NCBI GenBank assembly: GCA_002633005.1
Contig: NMRA01000352.1
Span: 69,882-133,881, forward strand
Source of the DNA: Phoronis australis
Taxonomy: Eukaryota > Phoronida > Phoronidae
DNA length: 64,000 bases
Direction: 5' to 3'
The notes below the pieces were generated by a model. The model was not told the DNA's origin, searched no databases, and worked only from the letters and a program-made list of their open reading frames with translations. Of the stretch, positions 48,013 to 59,495 are shown piece after piece (within the stretch, counting starts at the first letter, position 1; every line of letters begins with the position of its first letter). The translations under genes were made by a program, and so were the position numbers.

Positions 48013-50540
48013 CAAACTTCATCACTTCAGCACTTTCCTTGCCTCGCAATTCCTGTGGTGACCTGAAAGACAAACAATCTCTCAAAATCTTTCTCTACTC
48101 CTCTGACCAGTCCGCTAAGGCGCTGTGTGTACTCCTTCAAGTGCTGACTGTACTCTGTGCATAATGCCCCTAAAGTAAAGCAGACAACTGCCCTACATAA
48201 TAATACTGTTGTAAATTGGCCCAAATTTTCCTTGTTTTTCCTTCCAGTCGAAGTGCATTGACCCTCTCACACTATCAAATTCGAAACTGATTTTCATCGT
48301 TATTATGTAATAGTTACCAAGTAGCGAGCCTCCTGCCAACAACTGCTTTCTTACTACTGAGTTTGATGAATGCAAGATAGTCTATTTACCAGGTCTTCCC
48401 ATCGGCACCCTCGATTAAGTGCGATTCAGTCACTATTGAATGAACCCTGAAAATCTTTGCGGAACAAGAAAACATAAACTTTTATTAGGTATTGATGTGA
48501 TGTTATTGATTATTATAACAAGATCTCAGAATTAAGCATGGTTTCGTCACTGACTTCAGTGTTACTTTGGAGAATAGACATTTACCTCAAGTGAGTGAAA
48601 GCGCACTTGGTCGGCTACCTTGATGTCAGTAGCAATGACATTCGCAGAGTGAGAAATTGGGAACCTGCATCACCTGTGGCTGTTGACATTCGCTGTCAAA
48701 CTTATATAATGCGTGATCGTATTATTATTAGGATACTGCAAACAATGCAAACATTATAGAATAAGATTTTTATTAGATACGTATGTGGTATGTTACTGAT
48801 AATTAGAACAAGATCTTGGAGCTAAGCAAGGTAGCTGTCATCAGGTCATAGACATTTAAAAGTCGTATGAGTTTTTGATCCAATAAGAGAAATATTTGAG
48901 ACCATTTTCATATAAAGCAATGCTTATATAGGTTGTATGCAAGGCATTTAAAGTGACACGTTCCAGTTAAGCCAGTGGCTTGTTGTGACGCACACGAAAT
49001 GCATATACTCAGACAACGCATTTTATGTAATTCTAGGACGTTAAATATCAAGTAGCAGTATTTGTTTTTTACCATTTTCAAAGATCAATAGCTTACGATG
49101 GTGTAAGGATATTTTGGCGTCTTCTGTGGCTGTTAACATTTACAGGATCAGAAACAAAGAAATTGACCGTGAACTGTTACGAGAGCAATAAGGGAGAATG
49201 TATATTTTCACTCGATAAGTTCAACAATAATGGCTTAAAGACAGTGTCATGGTCATTCAAGATAGAAAGTATAGTTTTAAGATTATGTATCAATTAAGTT
49301 AAAGTACCTAATATAAGTATTTGATCAAGTAAAGAAATTATTTGAGTCCAATTTCCTATAATGCAATGCTTATATAAGTTGCTAACAAGACATTTAAAAC
49401 GACACGTTCCAGTTAAACTCGTTGTGTGTTCCGACGCGCAACAAATTGCGCACAGTTTAACAAACACATTTTATGTAACATAATGGCATAGGTCAAATAG
49501 CAGAATTATTTTTTTAACTTTTTTTATAATTGTCATCTCAGTACTTGATCCAATCTTAATAGTAGCTTAAGATGGTGTAGAGATATTTTGGCGTATCCTG
49601 GGGCTGTTGACATTCGCAGGATCAGAAACAGAAAATTGATCGCGAACTGTTACAAGAACAATATGCAAGAATGCATCTTTTCATTCGATATGTTCAACAA
49701 TAATGGTCTAAAGACAGCCTCATGGTCACCCATGATAGAAAGTATATTTTTCAAGAAATTGTAATAATATAAGACAAGCACGTTGATATAAAATTACGAG
49801 GATCAGAAACAGAAACATTGTTCATATAACGTAATAGACCTTTCTTTACATTACCTCATGAATATTAAGAGAAAATCCAAAATGAGGCTTATACTGATCA
49901 ACTACTTCATGCAGCCCTCTGTGCTGGATGATCGACGGTGACCTTATACTTGTTCCAAACACACATGTTACATTTAGCTTTGTTGAGTCTTATTGTAAAA
50001 AGTCTTCATAGTCATCTAGCAAGAATAATATGTCCAAAGGGTACAAGTACTTCAGTGAAAGTCACATAAGTTCAGTAAGAAGTGAACAATTTTACAGGCT
50101 GCATAAACATTCCTCAGTTGTTGTTGAGGCTGGTCAGGCATAGTACAGTCTATTTCACTGGATTTTTTGTTTCCCAAGATGAATTCAAAGATAATAACGA
50201 GTGGTAGGAAAACTGGATAAATTATGGTTAAAACATTTAGTGCTATCAATTTATTTGTAAAGTCATTAGATTATTTCGTCAGTCATTTATTCAAGTGTTT
50301 GGGACATGGATTGAACATGGTGTCTCTTATTTACCCGTGTTTTCAACTTATCCACAGTGGTCTCTTGTTTTTTATATCTGGATAAAAACTGTAAACTAAG
50401 ACTTCAATAATGTTTAACGCCTGAAGCACAAGGTGGGTCATTTTTTCTTCAAGTTCTATCTTTTGCTTGATTATGCTGGAAACTGACTTGGACATATTTG
50501 ACAGTGACGCTGTCACTGGCCCTGACCAAGTTATTCTAGT
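48013..50540 (-). pseudogene. Coding-like fragments on the - strand, unidentified
   Basis: Several short - strand stretches read like exons. One is SKSVSSIIKQKIELEEKMTH (about 50.50-50.41 kb), followed one frame away by KKQETTVDKLKTR (about 50.39-50.33 kb). Others are EIDCTMPDQPQQQLRNVYAA (about 50.15-50.09 kb), EYSQHLKEYTQRLSGLVRGV (about 48.15-48.09 kb) and PQELRGKESAEVMKFVT (about 48.06-48.01 kb, with GTAAAG after it). Heptad-like charge patterns suggest coiled coil. Frames shift between neighbouring pieces without room for introns in places, so this may be a decayed gene. Family unknown. Confidence 0.35.
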
Positions 50541-53460
50541 TGAAAACTTACATGGCCATCAAAAAATGTAGTCACTGTTATGAGCCAAATGTGCATTCTA
50601 ATATGCTGATAAAAATAAAAAACAGCCTCATGATCACCCATGATAGAAAGTATATTTTTCAAGAAATTGTATCAAGTAAGTTTTGTAATATTTGTATTTG
50701 TTCCAGTAAGGGAAATATTTGAGACCATTTTCATATAGTGCAATGCCTATATAGGTTGTATACATTTAAAGCAACATGTTCCGGTTAAGGTAGTGGCGTG
50801 TTCTGACGCACAACAAAATACATAAACTTTGACAACGCATTTTAAGCAACACTAAGACATTAAATATCAACTAGCAGTATTCGTTTTTTACTTTTCTTCT
50901 ACGATCGTCATTTCAGTACTTAATCTTATCTTTATAGTAGCTTAAGAAAGTATAAGGATATGTTAGCATCTTCTGTGACTGTTGACATTCGCAGGATCAG
51001 AAACAAAGTAATTGATCGTGAACTGTTAAGAGAACAATAAGCGATAATACATCTTTTCTGTCCATAAGTTCAACAATGATGGTCTAGAAGCAGTCTTAAA
51101 GTCAGCCAAGACAGAAAGTATATTTTTTAAGTATTGTATTAATTGAGTTCAAGTACTGTTATATAAGTATTTGATCCAGTAAGGGAAATATTTGAAACCA
51201 ATTTCATATAATGCAATGCTTATATAGATTGCATGCATATGGGATGCATGCAAGACATTAAAAGTGACACGTTCTGGCAAAGCTAGTTGCATGTTTTGAC
51301 ATAGAACAAATTGCGTATAGTTTAAACGGAAACCTCTCCGTCATATACATTATGCAGTGTAAGGTATGATATTTACAGCTATCTTACTTTAGATAGGATA
51401 TTTGCAAACGTTTTGCTAGTTAACCATAAACATTGACAATCCTTAATATTGATAACACAACAAGATTACGGAGATATGCATGATAGCTGTGGTTAGATCA
51501 TAGTTATTCAAAAGCCGATCGATGTGCAAAAATATAAGAACAAACACAAAGAAGTAAACCTAGAGAAATGGAAAAGGTCACCAGAGGTGTTATATATGTA
51601 TTTATCCATCTGAGTGCTACGGATAGGACGAAGAACTGGGGATTCAAGTTTGTTGAGTACGAGAGTCACAGGCCAGCCGCCATGGCGAAAGGGAAATTGA
51701 TCCCTGGCAGGATTCAGCTGTGAGGTCACCAAATCGCCGTGGACTGGACTGAACCTTAGCAAGAGGGTGCCGAACCCGAGCAAGAGATGGATGAAGACAT
51801 GAACTTTTGTTAGAATTAATGTCCTATTAGACATGAAAGAAGAAACTGGATAAGGAGAATGCTTTCACCATGCGAGAGCTACATACAAAATTTTCCACAC
51901 CACAGCAAATGTATACAGAAAAATATGGAAAGGAATTATAAAGAAAATTTCAAGCTCAGAGCAGGGCTCACGACTAAGAGACAGAAATTAAAGGCAAGAC
52001 ATAATGAAACGGAAACAATGTTAGGTTTCATAAATGCAAAGGCAGTGCCTGAAAGATTAGAAGAGCGAAGGAGTCTTTCTTTAAGATCGTCCAAAAATGA
52101 TCAGCTTTCGCAACTCGCCAAAGACAGAAAAGTTTCACAAGTCAAGCTGAGATTAGCCAAATGGCATTTGTGATCCCAATTTCATAATGTCATAATGCAA
52201 TACTTATATAGTGTACATGTAACACCTTTAAAGCGACACATTCCGGTAAAGCTACTTGCGAGATCTTCCACAAAGAAAATGAAGGAGGTTTCGTAAATGG
52301 AGAGAAAGTGCCTGAAAGATTAGAAAAACGAAGGAGTCTATCTTTAGGATCGTCCTTTCCGAACATTAGAACGTACACTTCTCGAGGTAGACGTAAATTT
52401 CATGAAAGGTACAAATGAAAAAGGTTTTCAAGGAATACCAAAATTTCTAGGATATCAATTTCATAATATCATTGTGCAATGCATATACAGCTTGCATGCA
52501 AGACCTTTAAAGTGACACTCTCCGGTGAAGCTTAATGTGAGATCTTCCACATCGTAGAAGATGAAGGTTTCGTAAATGGAAAAGAAGTTTTGAAAAATCA
52601 GTCCTGCTTTGAATTGTCCAGTGTCCAATCTTAAGAGTGTACCATGCCCGATTTGTCGAGCAAGTGACGCATATCTAATAGCTTGTGCAACTAGTTATTT
52701 CCAAGAAAACGAGTGAGCTTTAAAATAAGCCATGCCTTCAAAATCAAGAGATTAATGCAGGATACATTTTGCATGATGAATGGTATTTAACAGTAGTCAC
52801 ACATAATATGTTCATGTAGCAATCTTCTTGTCTCTGATTGCAATGAGTGTCAAAATGTGATTATGATCACAGATATACAGGTGTCTTATGTGTTCGGCTA
52901 GTGGCTAAAATGCGCACTCTCTCAAGTATGGCCCGCTGACGTGCCACAAAGAGCCCACTTGATGTTCCAAGATGGGAAGGAATAGCATGGGAAAATGATT
53001 TTACCCGCACAGAGATTCAAATATAGCAGTTTAATGGAGACATCAATTTTTATAAAAAGTATTGTTTAAAATTGGTGATTTAATACTACAAATTTACTTT
53101 GTTTGATGTGAAAGAAAATGATGACTGATACGCAATTACCACAGGAGCGAAACTTTCTGTAATCGCTTAAAAATACTCATTCGCAAGATCAGAAGCAAGA
53201 AAATTGATTGCGAACTGTTACGCAAAAAATAAACGATAATGTATCTTTTCACTCAATAAGTTCAAAAATAATGGTCTAAAGACAGCCTCATGGTCATTAA
53301 GATAGAAAGTATTTTTTCAAGAAATTATATCAATAAGTTTAAGTACCGTAATATGAGTATATGATCAAGTAAGGGAAATATTTGAGACCAATTTCCTATA
53401 ATGCAATGCCTATATAGGTTGCATGCAAGACAATTAAAGCGACACATTCTGGAAATTGAC
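48700..53460. repeat. Degenerate tandem array, unit about 460 bp
   Basis: The landmark ATGCAATGCTTATATAGG recurs at about 48.92, 49.37, 50.74, 51.21, 52.20, 52.49 and 53.40 kb, and CATTCGCAGGATCAGAAAC at 49.15, 49.61, 50.99 and 53.18 kb. Most spacings are near 460 bp or its multiples. Units also share AGTGACACGTTCCGGTTAAG-like words. The array is interrupted at about 49.8-50.6 and 51.3-52.2 kb by other sequence. Non-coding satellite-like DNA. Confidence 0.65.
52024..52620 (+). repeat. Three copies of a short coding-like module in the array
   Basis: Segments 52024-52092, 52287-52356 and 52561-52620 read GFINAKAVPERLEERRSLSL, GFVNGEKVPERLEKRRSLSL and GFVNGKEVLKNQSCFELSS. Copies 2 and 3 each follow the same non-coding words (TATATAG/TATACAG landmark, then GAGATCTTCCAC). 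Copy 1 lies in an open frame from 51859 to 52173. They may be tandem duplicates of one exon. No known domain. Confidence 0.4.
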
Positions 53461-55451
53461 ATTTGTTTGAGTTTGGCATATTTAATGGCAATGTTTCACC
53501 TTACTCCACCATGAGTATTTATGGTCTTGTTGTTGGTCATGTCCTGCACAAGGCATGGGTAAACACATCCCGATGCAACTGCAACATACAGACACACACA
53601 TTGTGCTTATTGCAATGGACCCGTCTGAGCGGCTTGCACACATCTGATTCAATGTGTATCAGACCGCCTGCACTATTATACACTTATGTCTAAATGAATG
53701 ACCCACATTGTCAGAAATAATGTGCTTTGTAAAAAATAATTATCTTTCAACTCAAAAGCAATACAAATTTGTCACTGATTTTTACATGCTGTTACACGAT
53801 GTGTTAGTACCATGTACTTGTAATGATTGTTTCACCACAAAAAGGTAAAACAATTTTCTGTATAGTATTGAAGAAACTGCCATAATTTTCTCGCTCTGCG
53901 TCCACTCGGATTTCATGCAGAAGTCTTTGCCATGCAACTGCTTTCGTTTATTCTATCTTTGATTATCAATTTCAGATGAACTTGGTTGAGTTTTTGAAGC
54001 ACTGTTGCAGTCTGATGAGCAGTACCGTTGTCCCTCAGGCACATCATTTTCCATCCTATTAATGCAATCGAGGTGGTACCAATTGGCCAAACTTGCATAC
54101 CATTCGTGCAGAGCATTCCACCAACCTACTCGTCTCATCTAAGGATATCACTCTGCAAATCATGTAATTGGAATCATATAATTTTTGTGCGTTATCTCTT
54201 GTCAATACAAAATAAGTTGCCTAATTTAAAAGTGGTTATTAAAAATTATGATTAAAGGAGCAAGTAGAATAGAGTGTGGATAAAAATCCATGTCCGCGCC
54301 TGCCAATTCCAGCTACAATCACTAAAAATCGCATAACCGCGCCCATCCACACACACACATTGAAAGTGGTGCATACTTGAGGATCACAATACAAAGTTCT
54401 GTCTCTGTCCCTCTACACTTGCAATAAACCTCTGAGTCCTCAGCTGTTAAGGTGCCAATGTCTTCCGACATTATGTCGCCTACTGCTGGCAGTGACTATT
54501 TTCGCACACAGTGCATTGATGGCTTCGGGGGGTGGGGGTTGGGTCTTCATGTCCATCCTTTAGCGCGTTTACATGAAATGCAATTTGCTTGTGAAATGCA
54601 CTGAAGGTGCTCTTAGGGCTCCAAGTCTATACCTTCAAACAGAGAGCCGAGAATTAGATTGCTAACAAACCCATGGCCTGCACCCCTCTCAATAAAGGAT
54701 CTCCATGAGTGTTCACTTTGTTACCAATTGTCTTTACATAAAGAAAAACTCGAGAGAAAGCAATTGCCACTGAGCCGCTTGCAAATCCAGCAAAACAACT
54801 AAAACTAATAGGCAATGGGAGGTGCCTAGTCATGATAGTTCTCCAGCTTTGGCAACTATTATCAATATTCAATATACCTTCTATAACTGAAACCGGTTGC
54901 CGCGTTAACTTGCGGGTACACCGTTTTTCACATGACTGGTGTCTAAATAAATCTTTTGGAAATGCGAATTTACCTAAAACATGCGTGACAGCGAGACACA
55001 AAACCATGTTCTGTCAGGTTCACAGGGCCATGAAACATGATACATGTTTTCCATTACATGTTTCTTGGCATTCCTATGTCCTATAGGGTTTTTATATGGT
55101 GTAATGTACCTCTTTGTGTCAGTGAACTGCTGTGAAGTAGTTGATTCATTGAATCCTAAAACAAAGACATCTTTATGTGAGTGATTGTCTTAAAACATCC
55201 TAACAGCAACCGTTGATCAAAACGCTACTTGTCCAAAAAGTTAGACATGGCAATATATACACTCTAAACAACTTGTTGGTAGTGATAAATTTGCATTGAA
55301 ACGCAAAGTAACAAGACAAACTTTTTTGTGATGTTGGAATAGTAATCATTAGATGATGGTGTAAGTAATTATTAGTTTGTAAGCATGAACACAACATACA
55401 TTGTAGCGCTGCCCAAGTAACGCTAATTGAAGGCAATTTCTTTTGCAGGAT
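53461..55451. other. Intergenic sequence
   Basis: Apart from the PHD-like fragment at 53953-54138, I see no gene here. Open frames at 54.65-55.09 kb lack any recognisable motif. Confidence 0.5.
53953..54138 (-). pseudogene. PHD-finger-like C-terminal fragment
   Basis: The - strand frame from an ATG at 54138 contains WYHLDCINRMENDVPEGQRY followed by CSSDC and a Ser-rich end with a stop. The W-H-x2-C...DVPEG-W/Y-C-x2-C spacing is that of the second half of a PHD finger (zinc-bound histone-tail reader, also common in transposon proteins). The first half is absent, so it is a remnant. Confidence 0.45.
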
Positions 55452-56304
55452 CTAAAAAGTCCTGGCATATCCTACCACTTGTTTGACGTGAATGCACATC
55501 GATGCTATTGTGCGATCTTTTATTACAGTCATTGCATCAAGCTCGTTCTTTCCTTTCATTGTGGTAGGCACGTTCACTTTAACGTCACGAGTCGCAAACA
55601 GGTCCTGCACTAGAAGCCTTCTATCGGCTAAAATTGAGTCTCCATTTTTAAAACATGATCTGTCAGAAAGGAGAGAACTCCTTTCAGTAATCTGTCTATC
55701 GCCGACAGAGCCACATTTACAGTTAGACATTTTTTCAGCCGGACTTTTCAGTGGCATAAAGAGTTATCCACGTTGATTGGAATTGGTGTTGAAGTATGTG
55801 GGGAAATATTTGTCCACGATTTCTCTACTGGGCCACAGTTCTAACTCCTTTAGTTCAAAATACATAAATGTCACCCATATCTTAAAGCTCACTGCCCTTG
55901 CTGATGCTAAAGTCATTTGCCAACTGAAAGCCTTCTTTGGCATGCCGGAGCTTGAGTAGGGTCAAAAACAGTTCATCTTGTGGGCCTAGGGTCAAACTTT
56001 TGTAAGAAAGATAGCCTACAGAAGGACCCCGTATTTTATATAACATCAAAAAATGACTGTACGAGTTGAAACCTGTCATGCACTGAAACGCTTCGTCATT
56101 TCTCTCGAATCTCTTCACACAGTAACACGCATCTGTTGTCAAAAGCTCACACTGTACACCAAGCGCAGTTGAGTCCACCGAGTCTTGGACTTTATATTCC
56201 TGCTGCTCATTACCAAATACTACGCAGACACTGAGAGCAAACTCACCCGAGTCTGGTGTTTCCTGGAAAAGCAAACTACAACAATTTTCTCTTTTTCCTT
56301 TCAT
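55452..56304 (-). pseudogene. Decayed DDE_Tnp_4 (Harbinger/PIF-like) transposase
   Basis: On the - strand, 56304-55882 reads a segment with SYSHFLMLYKIRGPSVGYLS, then LGPQDELFLTLLKLRHAKEG and FQLANDFSIS, the helix-turn-helix that precedes DDE_Tnp_4. A frameshift follows, after which VTFMYFELKELELWPSREIV continues in another frame. The first catalytic part is then missing. From 55757, SVGDRQITERSSLL, GDSILADRRLLVQDLFATRD and IASMCIHVKQVVGYARTF match the C-terminal catalytic half. The frameshift and internal deletion make it non-functional. The autonomous enzymes excise and insert DNA transposons. Confidence 0.75.
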
Positions 56305-56671
56305 TGCTTGACCACGCAGTATTGCTCAGTGATCCAAGTTTGTGTCAGGTGAATATGAATTACACAGAGATTTGAAACAGTGACTTGCTTTTCGACATTC
56401 TTCAAGCATTTGCTGTGGGTGCTGATTTTTCGGTGGGTATGGATCCAATTCCCTGTCCCTTCTGCAGTTGCTTGGTGGAAATGCTACCGTCTTTCTTCAC
56501 TGCTTTATGGATCTCAGATTCTACAGCTAGTGAGAGGCTGGCTTTGGATGGTTGTGAGCAGTTTCTGGCAGGCAACCTATCCGTCTTCTGTCTATAGCTT
56601 CCTTTGGCCAAATGTACAACAACTGGGCAGGACAACAATCTGACAAGCAAATTCAGCAAGAATGCTGGCAC

Positions 56672-57295
56672 AGACTGCTACAGACCTCTCTTATGATTAA
56701 ACTTGTGTGCGGGTCTTAAGTGACACTTAGGACTCAATCATAAGTCTTACTAAATCGTGACAAGTTCAGTTAACAATGAAAGGAGTACGACAAATAAGTC
56801 ATAATTCTTCAGCAAAAACAAGACATTGTGAATGTTTAGTACCAGAGTAATGTATTAATGCCAAACTCTTTGATGCAAAAACTTGCTCATGAATTGAACG
56901 TACCGTAATATGTAACAGCTTTGATAAAACCCGATACCTACCACACTGGTGTCCAGGTGATGTCGGTGGACCACTTTTTCACTGCGATGGTGCACTGATG
57001 AGGTAGTGAATGGTTGTGCATGGCATTTAAGTGTGGTTTTATCCAATCACTTATGTTGTACATTTTTGAAAATAAAGAAGATATAGGGTTTGGACTGGTA
57101 CATTTTGAGAAGGCTTCCATCAATTTTGGAATTGTTAGAATAGAATGACGAGCCATGTACATAGAAAAACTGGAAAAAAAGACTTGATGTACATCCCCAT
57201 GTGTATAGCTCACCATTAGAAAACCAACTTTAATTTTTAATAAATACGCATTTCAACCAACAGTGCATAGAGCCCAAAAACTACAATATTTTTAT
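56672..57295 (-). other. Unassigned sequence with transposon-protein-like fragment
   Basis: The - strand frame 57216-56938 contains YNISDWIKPHLNAMHNHSLP, which resembles segments of repetitive transposon-encoded proteins of invertebrates, but I cannot name the family. Nothing else is seen. Confidence 0.3.
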
Positions 57296-57473
57296 TTTCC
57301 CTCCAACAATTATCCATCTGCAGATACAAAATGGGGGGCAAGTATCTCATTGATGATAATGTTCATAGCAGGACATTGGCTGTTACATCTGGTCCATGTG
57401 CCCAATTTAAAAAAAAACGATGGTTTGATTGATAACACCAGTGAGATGTGTTCTTAATTTATGTTTTGCTATA

Positions 57474-57919
57474 TGTAATAGATTATGTATTGCGACCGCT
57501 AGATGGCGTGTTGTTTGATGTATGCTCTCTATTGTCTGAAACGTTTTGTCCTTTGGGGCTGCCGGAGACACCAATGATTTCAACAGATCGTAAGCCGTTT
57601 CACCGATAACGGCTAAAAAACAACTAACATGTTTTCCGGAGGGCAAATCATTTGCCTCGAAATATGCCTCCAATCGTTTGATGTATGAACGAAAGGTAGT
57701 TGATTCTGTTAATAGAGATATTGATCCAGTTAAAGACAACATTTTTCGACCTCGTTGCCAACTGTTAACGTTGATGATCCCAGATTCGATTCGAGTCAGT
57801 TCTTCAAAGACAAACAACAGCCATTTTTTAGGAAGCCACTTGATATCTATTTTTCAGACAATAGAGAGCGTACATCAAACAACACGCCATCTAGCGGTCG
57901 CAATACATAATCTATTACA
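57474..57919 (-). mobile_element. Miniature gypsy-like element with inverted LTR ends (element i)
   Basis: The element is 446 bp. Its ends are 68-bp inverted repeats (57474-57541 and 57852-57919, one mismatch) that start TGTAATAG and end CTATTACA. It is flanked by perfect CTATA duplications (57469-57473 and 57920-57924). From the right end on the - strand come an LTR-like segment, a leader containing GTTGGCAACGAGG, then an ATG at 57742 opening a gag fragment (RSYIKRLEAYFEANDLPSGK and FLAVIGETAYDLLKSL, typical of Ty3/gypsy gag). The gag stops abruptly after KDKTF, where the inverted LTR copy begins. Protease, RT and integrase are absent, so it needed enzymes in trans. Confidence 0.75.
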
Positions 57920-58450
57920 CTATATATTTATTAAATGCAGTTGGTCAATGCCATCCAGTATTATGCATGCGTATCTATTTGGTCTAGCCCCTTGCCTTCG
58001 AGCAATGTTTGTAGTATTTTTTCTCATTGCTGAATAATAATTATAGTTTCACTATTCAGTGGACAATTCATACTTTCATTTCTACCAGATTATAATGCAA
58101 AAACCTCAGTTATCACTCAAACGTGGGGACATTTAGAAATGAGAGTACTCCATGTATTTTCAGTTTTCCCTCCAACAATCATCCATCCGCAGATACAAAA
58201 TGGGGGCAACTAACTCATTGATCATAATGTTTGCAGCAGGACATTGGTTGTTACATCTGTCCCCACTGCCCAATTTCAAAAAAAAAAACCGATGGTTTGG
58301 TGACCATGGTTGATAACACCAGTGAGATGTGTTCTTCATTTATGCAACTTTGGAGCATTTTGCTTTTTACATGAAACGCACGCAGATTGGTTTTCTGTTG
58401 GCCCCTTGTCTTCGAGCAATGTTTGTAGTATTTTTTTCTCGTTGCTGCGC

Positions 58451-58585
58451 CAGTAAAATATGAGTAAATGTGTGAACTCAAAATACTTGTGTTTATTTAT
58501 TGCAAATGGCGAAACCGGAAGGGCTAACAAAAATAGTCAAACGAATAACTCGCGTAAAGTAATAAACGGGAAACCAATAGTGGCG
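58451..58585 (-). repeat. 3' LTR of element ii
   Basis: This 135-bp sequence is identical to 59361-59495. On the - strand it contains an AATAAATAAA poly(A)-signal-like stretch. Confidence 0.75.
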
Positions 58586-58707
58586 TAATGTCTCTTTAAG
58601 TCCTTGAAGTAACACTTATCAGTCCTAAGAAAAAAATTAGCACAATACATGTAATACACTTGAACTAGGATCGGTACCATCAAAGTCCAGGGAGGATACC
58701 ATAACAC

Positions 58708-59331
58708 TTAATCAACCACAAAATCCTGAAGGTAGGTTGGAGGACGTTTGGTCCTGGAAGAGCGTCGCAAAGGAACATCTCCCGTCACGTCAAGTGTACT
58801 GCTGCTAGTATGACCGGCATCATTGGTAGTGATGGGTAACCCATGGTGTAGTAGAGTATTGTCAGGACCAAGAAGATTGTCCTCAATAAATGCCATAATG
58901 CGTTGGTATAAGTCTTCCGGACGCTCATCGGGAAGAAGGCGTATTTCAGCAAAGTCCAAAAAGTGTCCACCCGACGTTTGGAACCCATAGTGAGCACGTA
59001 TGGTTTGCCAGATAGAGGCAAGCGATGTTGACTGCTTAATGATGGTGTTACGTGAAATAACTGGACAAAAATTCGCGATTTGTCCCAACATTAAGTTCAG
59101 ATGAGTTAGTTTTTGGGCGGCGGTTCGACGCCGCGCCTCAGGAACAATGTCCGGGTCATTGAACAACCCTCGTAGAGGGACCTTTGCCTTGTCCCAAGTA
59201 AAATCGCCTTGCAAAAAGTCAGCAAAGTTAGCGTCCAGCAATAAAACATAGGTTATATTATGTCTCCAATTGTCGAAGGAGTTTATAGTTTCACATTTCG
59301 TCAAACACCACTGCTTGGGTGCCTTAGCCAT
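58708..59331 (-). CDS. Gag-like protein fused to a pol-type C-terminal tail (element ii)
   Basis: This intact frame of 207 codons starts at an ATG 30 bases inside the 5' LTR and begins [20 protein letters not shown]. It contains [20 protein letters not shown] and [20 protein letters not shown], a retroelement capsid-like helical region (about residues 1-160). The last 20 residues, with [17 protein letters not shown], resemble the extreme C-terminus of LTR-element polyproteins (basic RRS-R-R-PP patch). There is no protease, RT, RNase H or integrase between them, so a large internal deletion that kept the frame is likely. The product could supply or poison capsid assembly; that is inference. 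Confidence 0.7.
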   Translation of the reverse strand: MAKAPKQWCLTKCETINSFDNWRHNITYVLLLDANFADFLQGDFTWDKAKVPLRGLFNDPDIVPEARRRTAAQKLTHLNLMLGQIANFCPVISRNTIIKQSTSLASIWQTIRAHYGFQTSGGHFLDFAEIRLLPDERPEDLYQRIMAFIEDNLLGPDNTLLHHGLPITTNDAGHTSSSTLDVTGDVPLRRSSRTKRPPTYLQDFVVD

Positions 59332-59360
59332 GGTTCGTTAAGAACACGCTGCCGCCACAC

Positions 59361-59495
59361 CAGTAAAATATGAGTAAATGTGTGAACTCAAAATACTTGT
59401 GTTTATTTATTGCAAATGGCGAAACCGGAAGGGCTAACAAAAATAGTCAAACGAATAACTCGCGTAAAGTAATAAACGGGAAACCAATAGTGGCG
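59361..59495 (-). repeat. 5' LTR of element ii
   Basis: Identical partner of the 3' LTR. The internal region begins at about 59360 on the - strand with TGGTGTGGCGGCAGCG, a possible primer-binding site. Confidence 0.75.

Larger units (their letters stand above)
58448..59494 (-). mobile_element. Non-autonomous LTR element with direct LTRs and gag-pol-tail frame (element ii)
   Basis: The element is 1047 bp, with 135-bp direct repeats (58451-58585 and 59361-59495) identical at every base and an open frame between them on the - strand. It lies in copy 2 of the local duplication. Copy 1 keeps the uninterrupted site TTGCTGAAT at 58027-58035, which gives a 3-4-bp target duplication (GCTG at 58444-58447 and 59495-59498). 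The termini are CGCCA/TGGC rather than TG/CA. TGG follows the LTR, as in a primer-binding site. Identity of the LTRs implies a recent insertion. Confidence 0.75.

Noticed and set aside
51508-51834. 108-codon open frame on - strand
   Set aside because: It has no family resemblance and overlaps a block within the satellite-like array.
56402-56671. 89-codon frame on - strand as first exon of the transposase
   Set aside because: The sequence is not similar to transposase N-termini and is not connected in phase to the frame starting at 56304.
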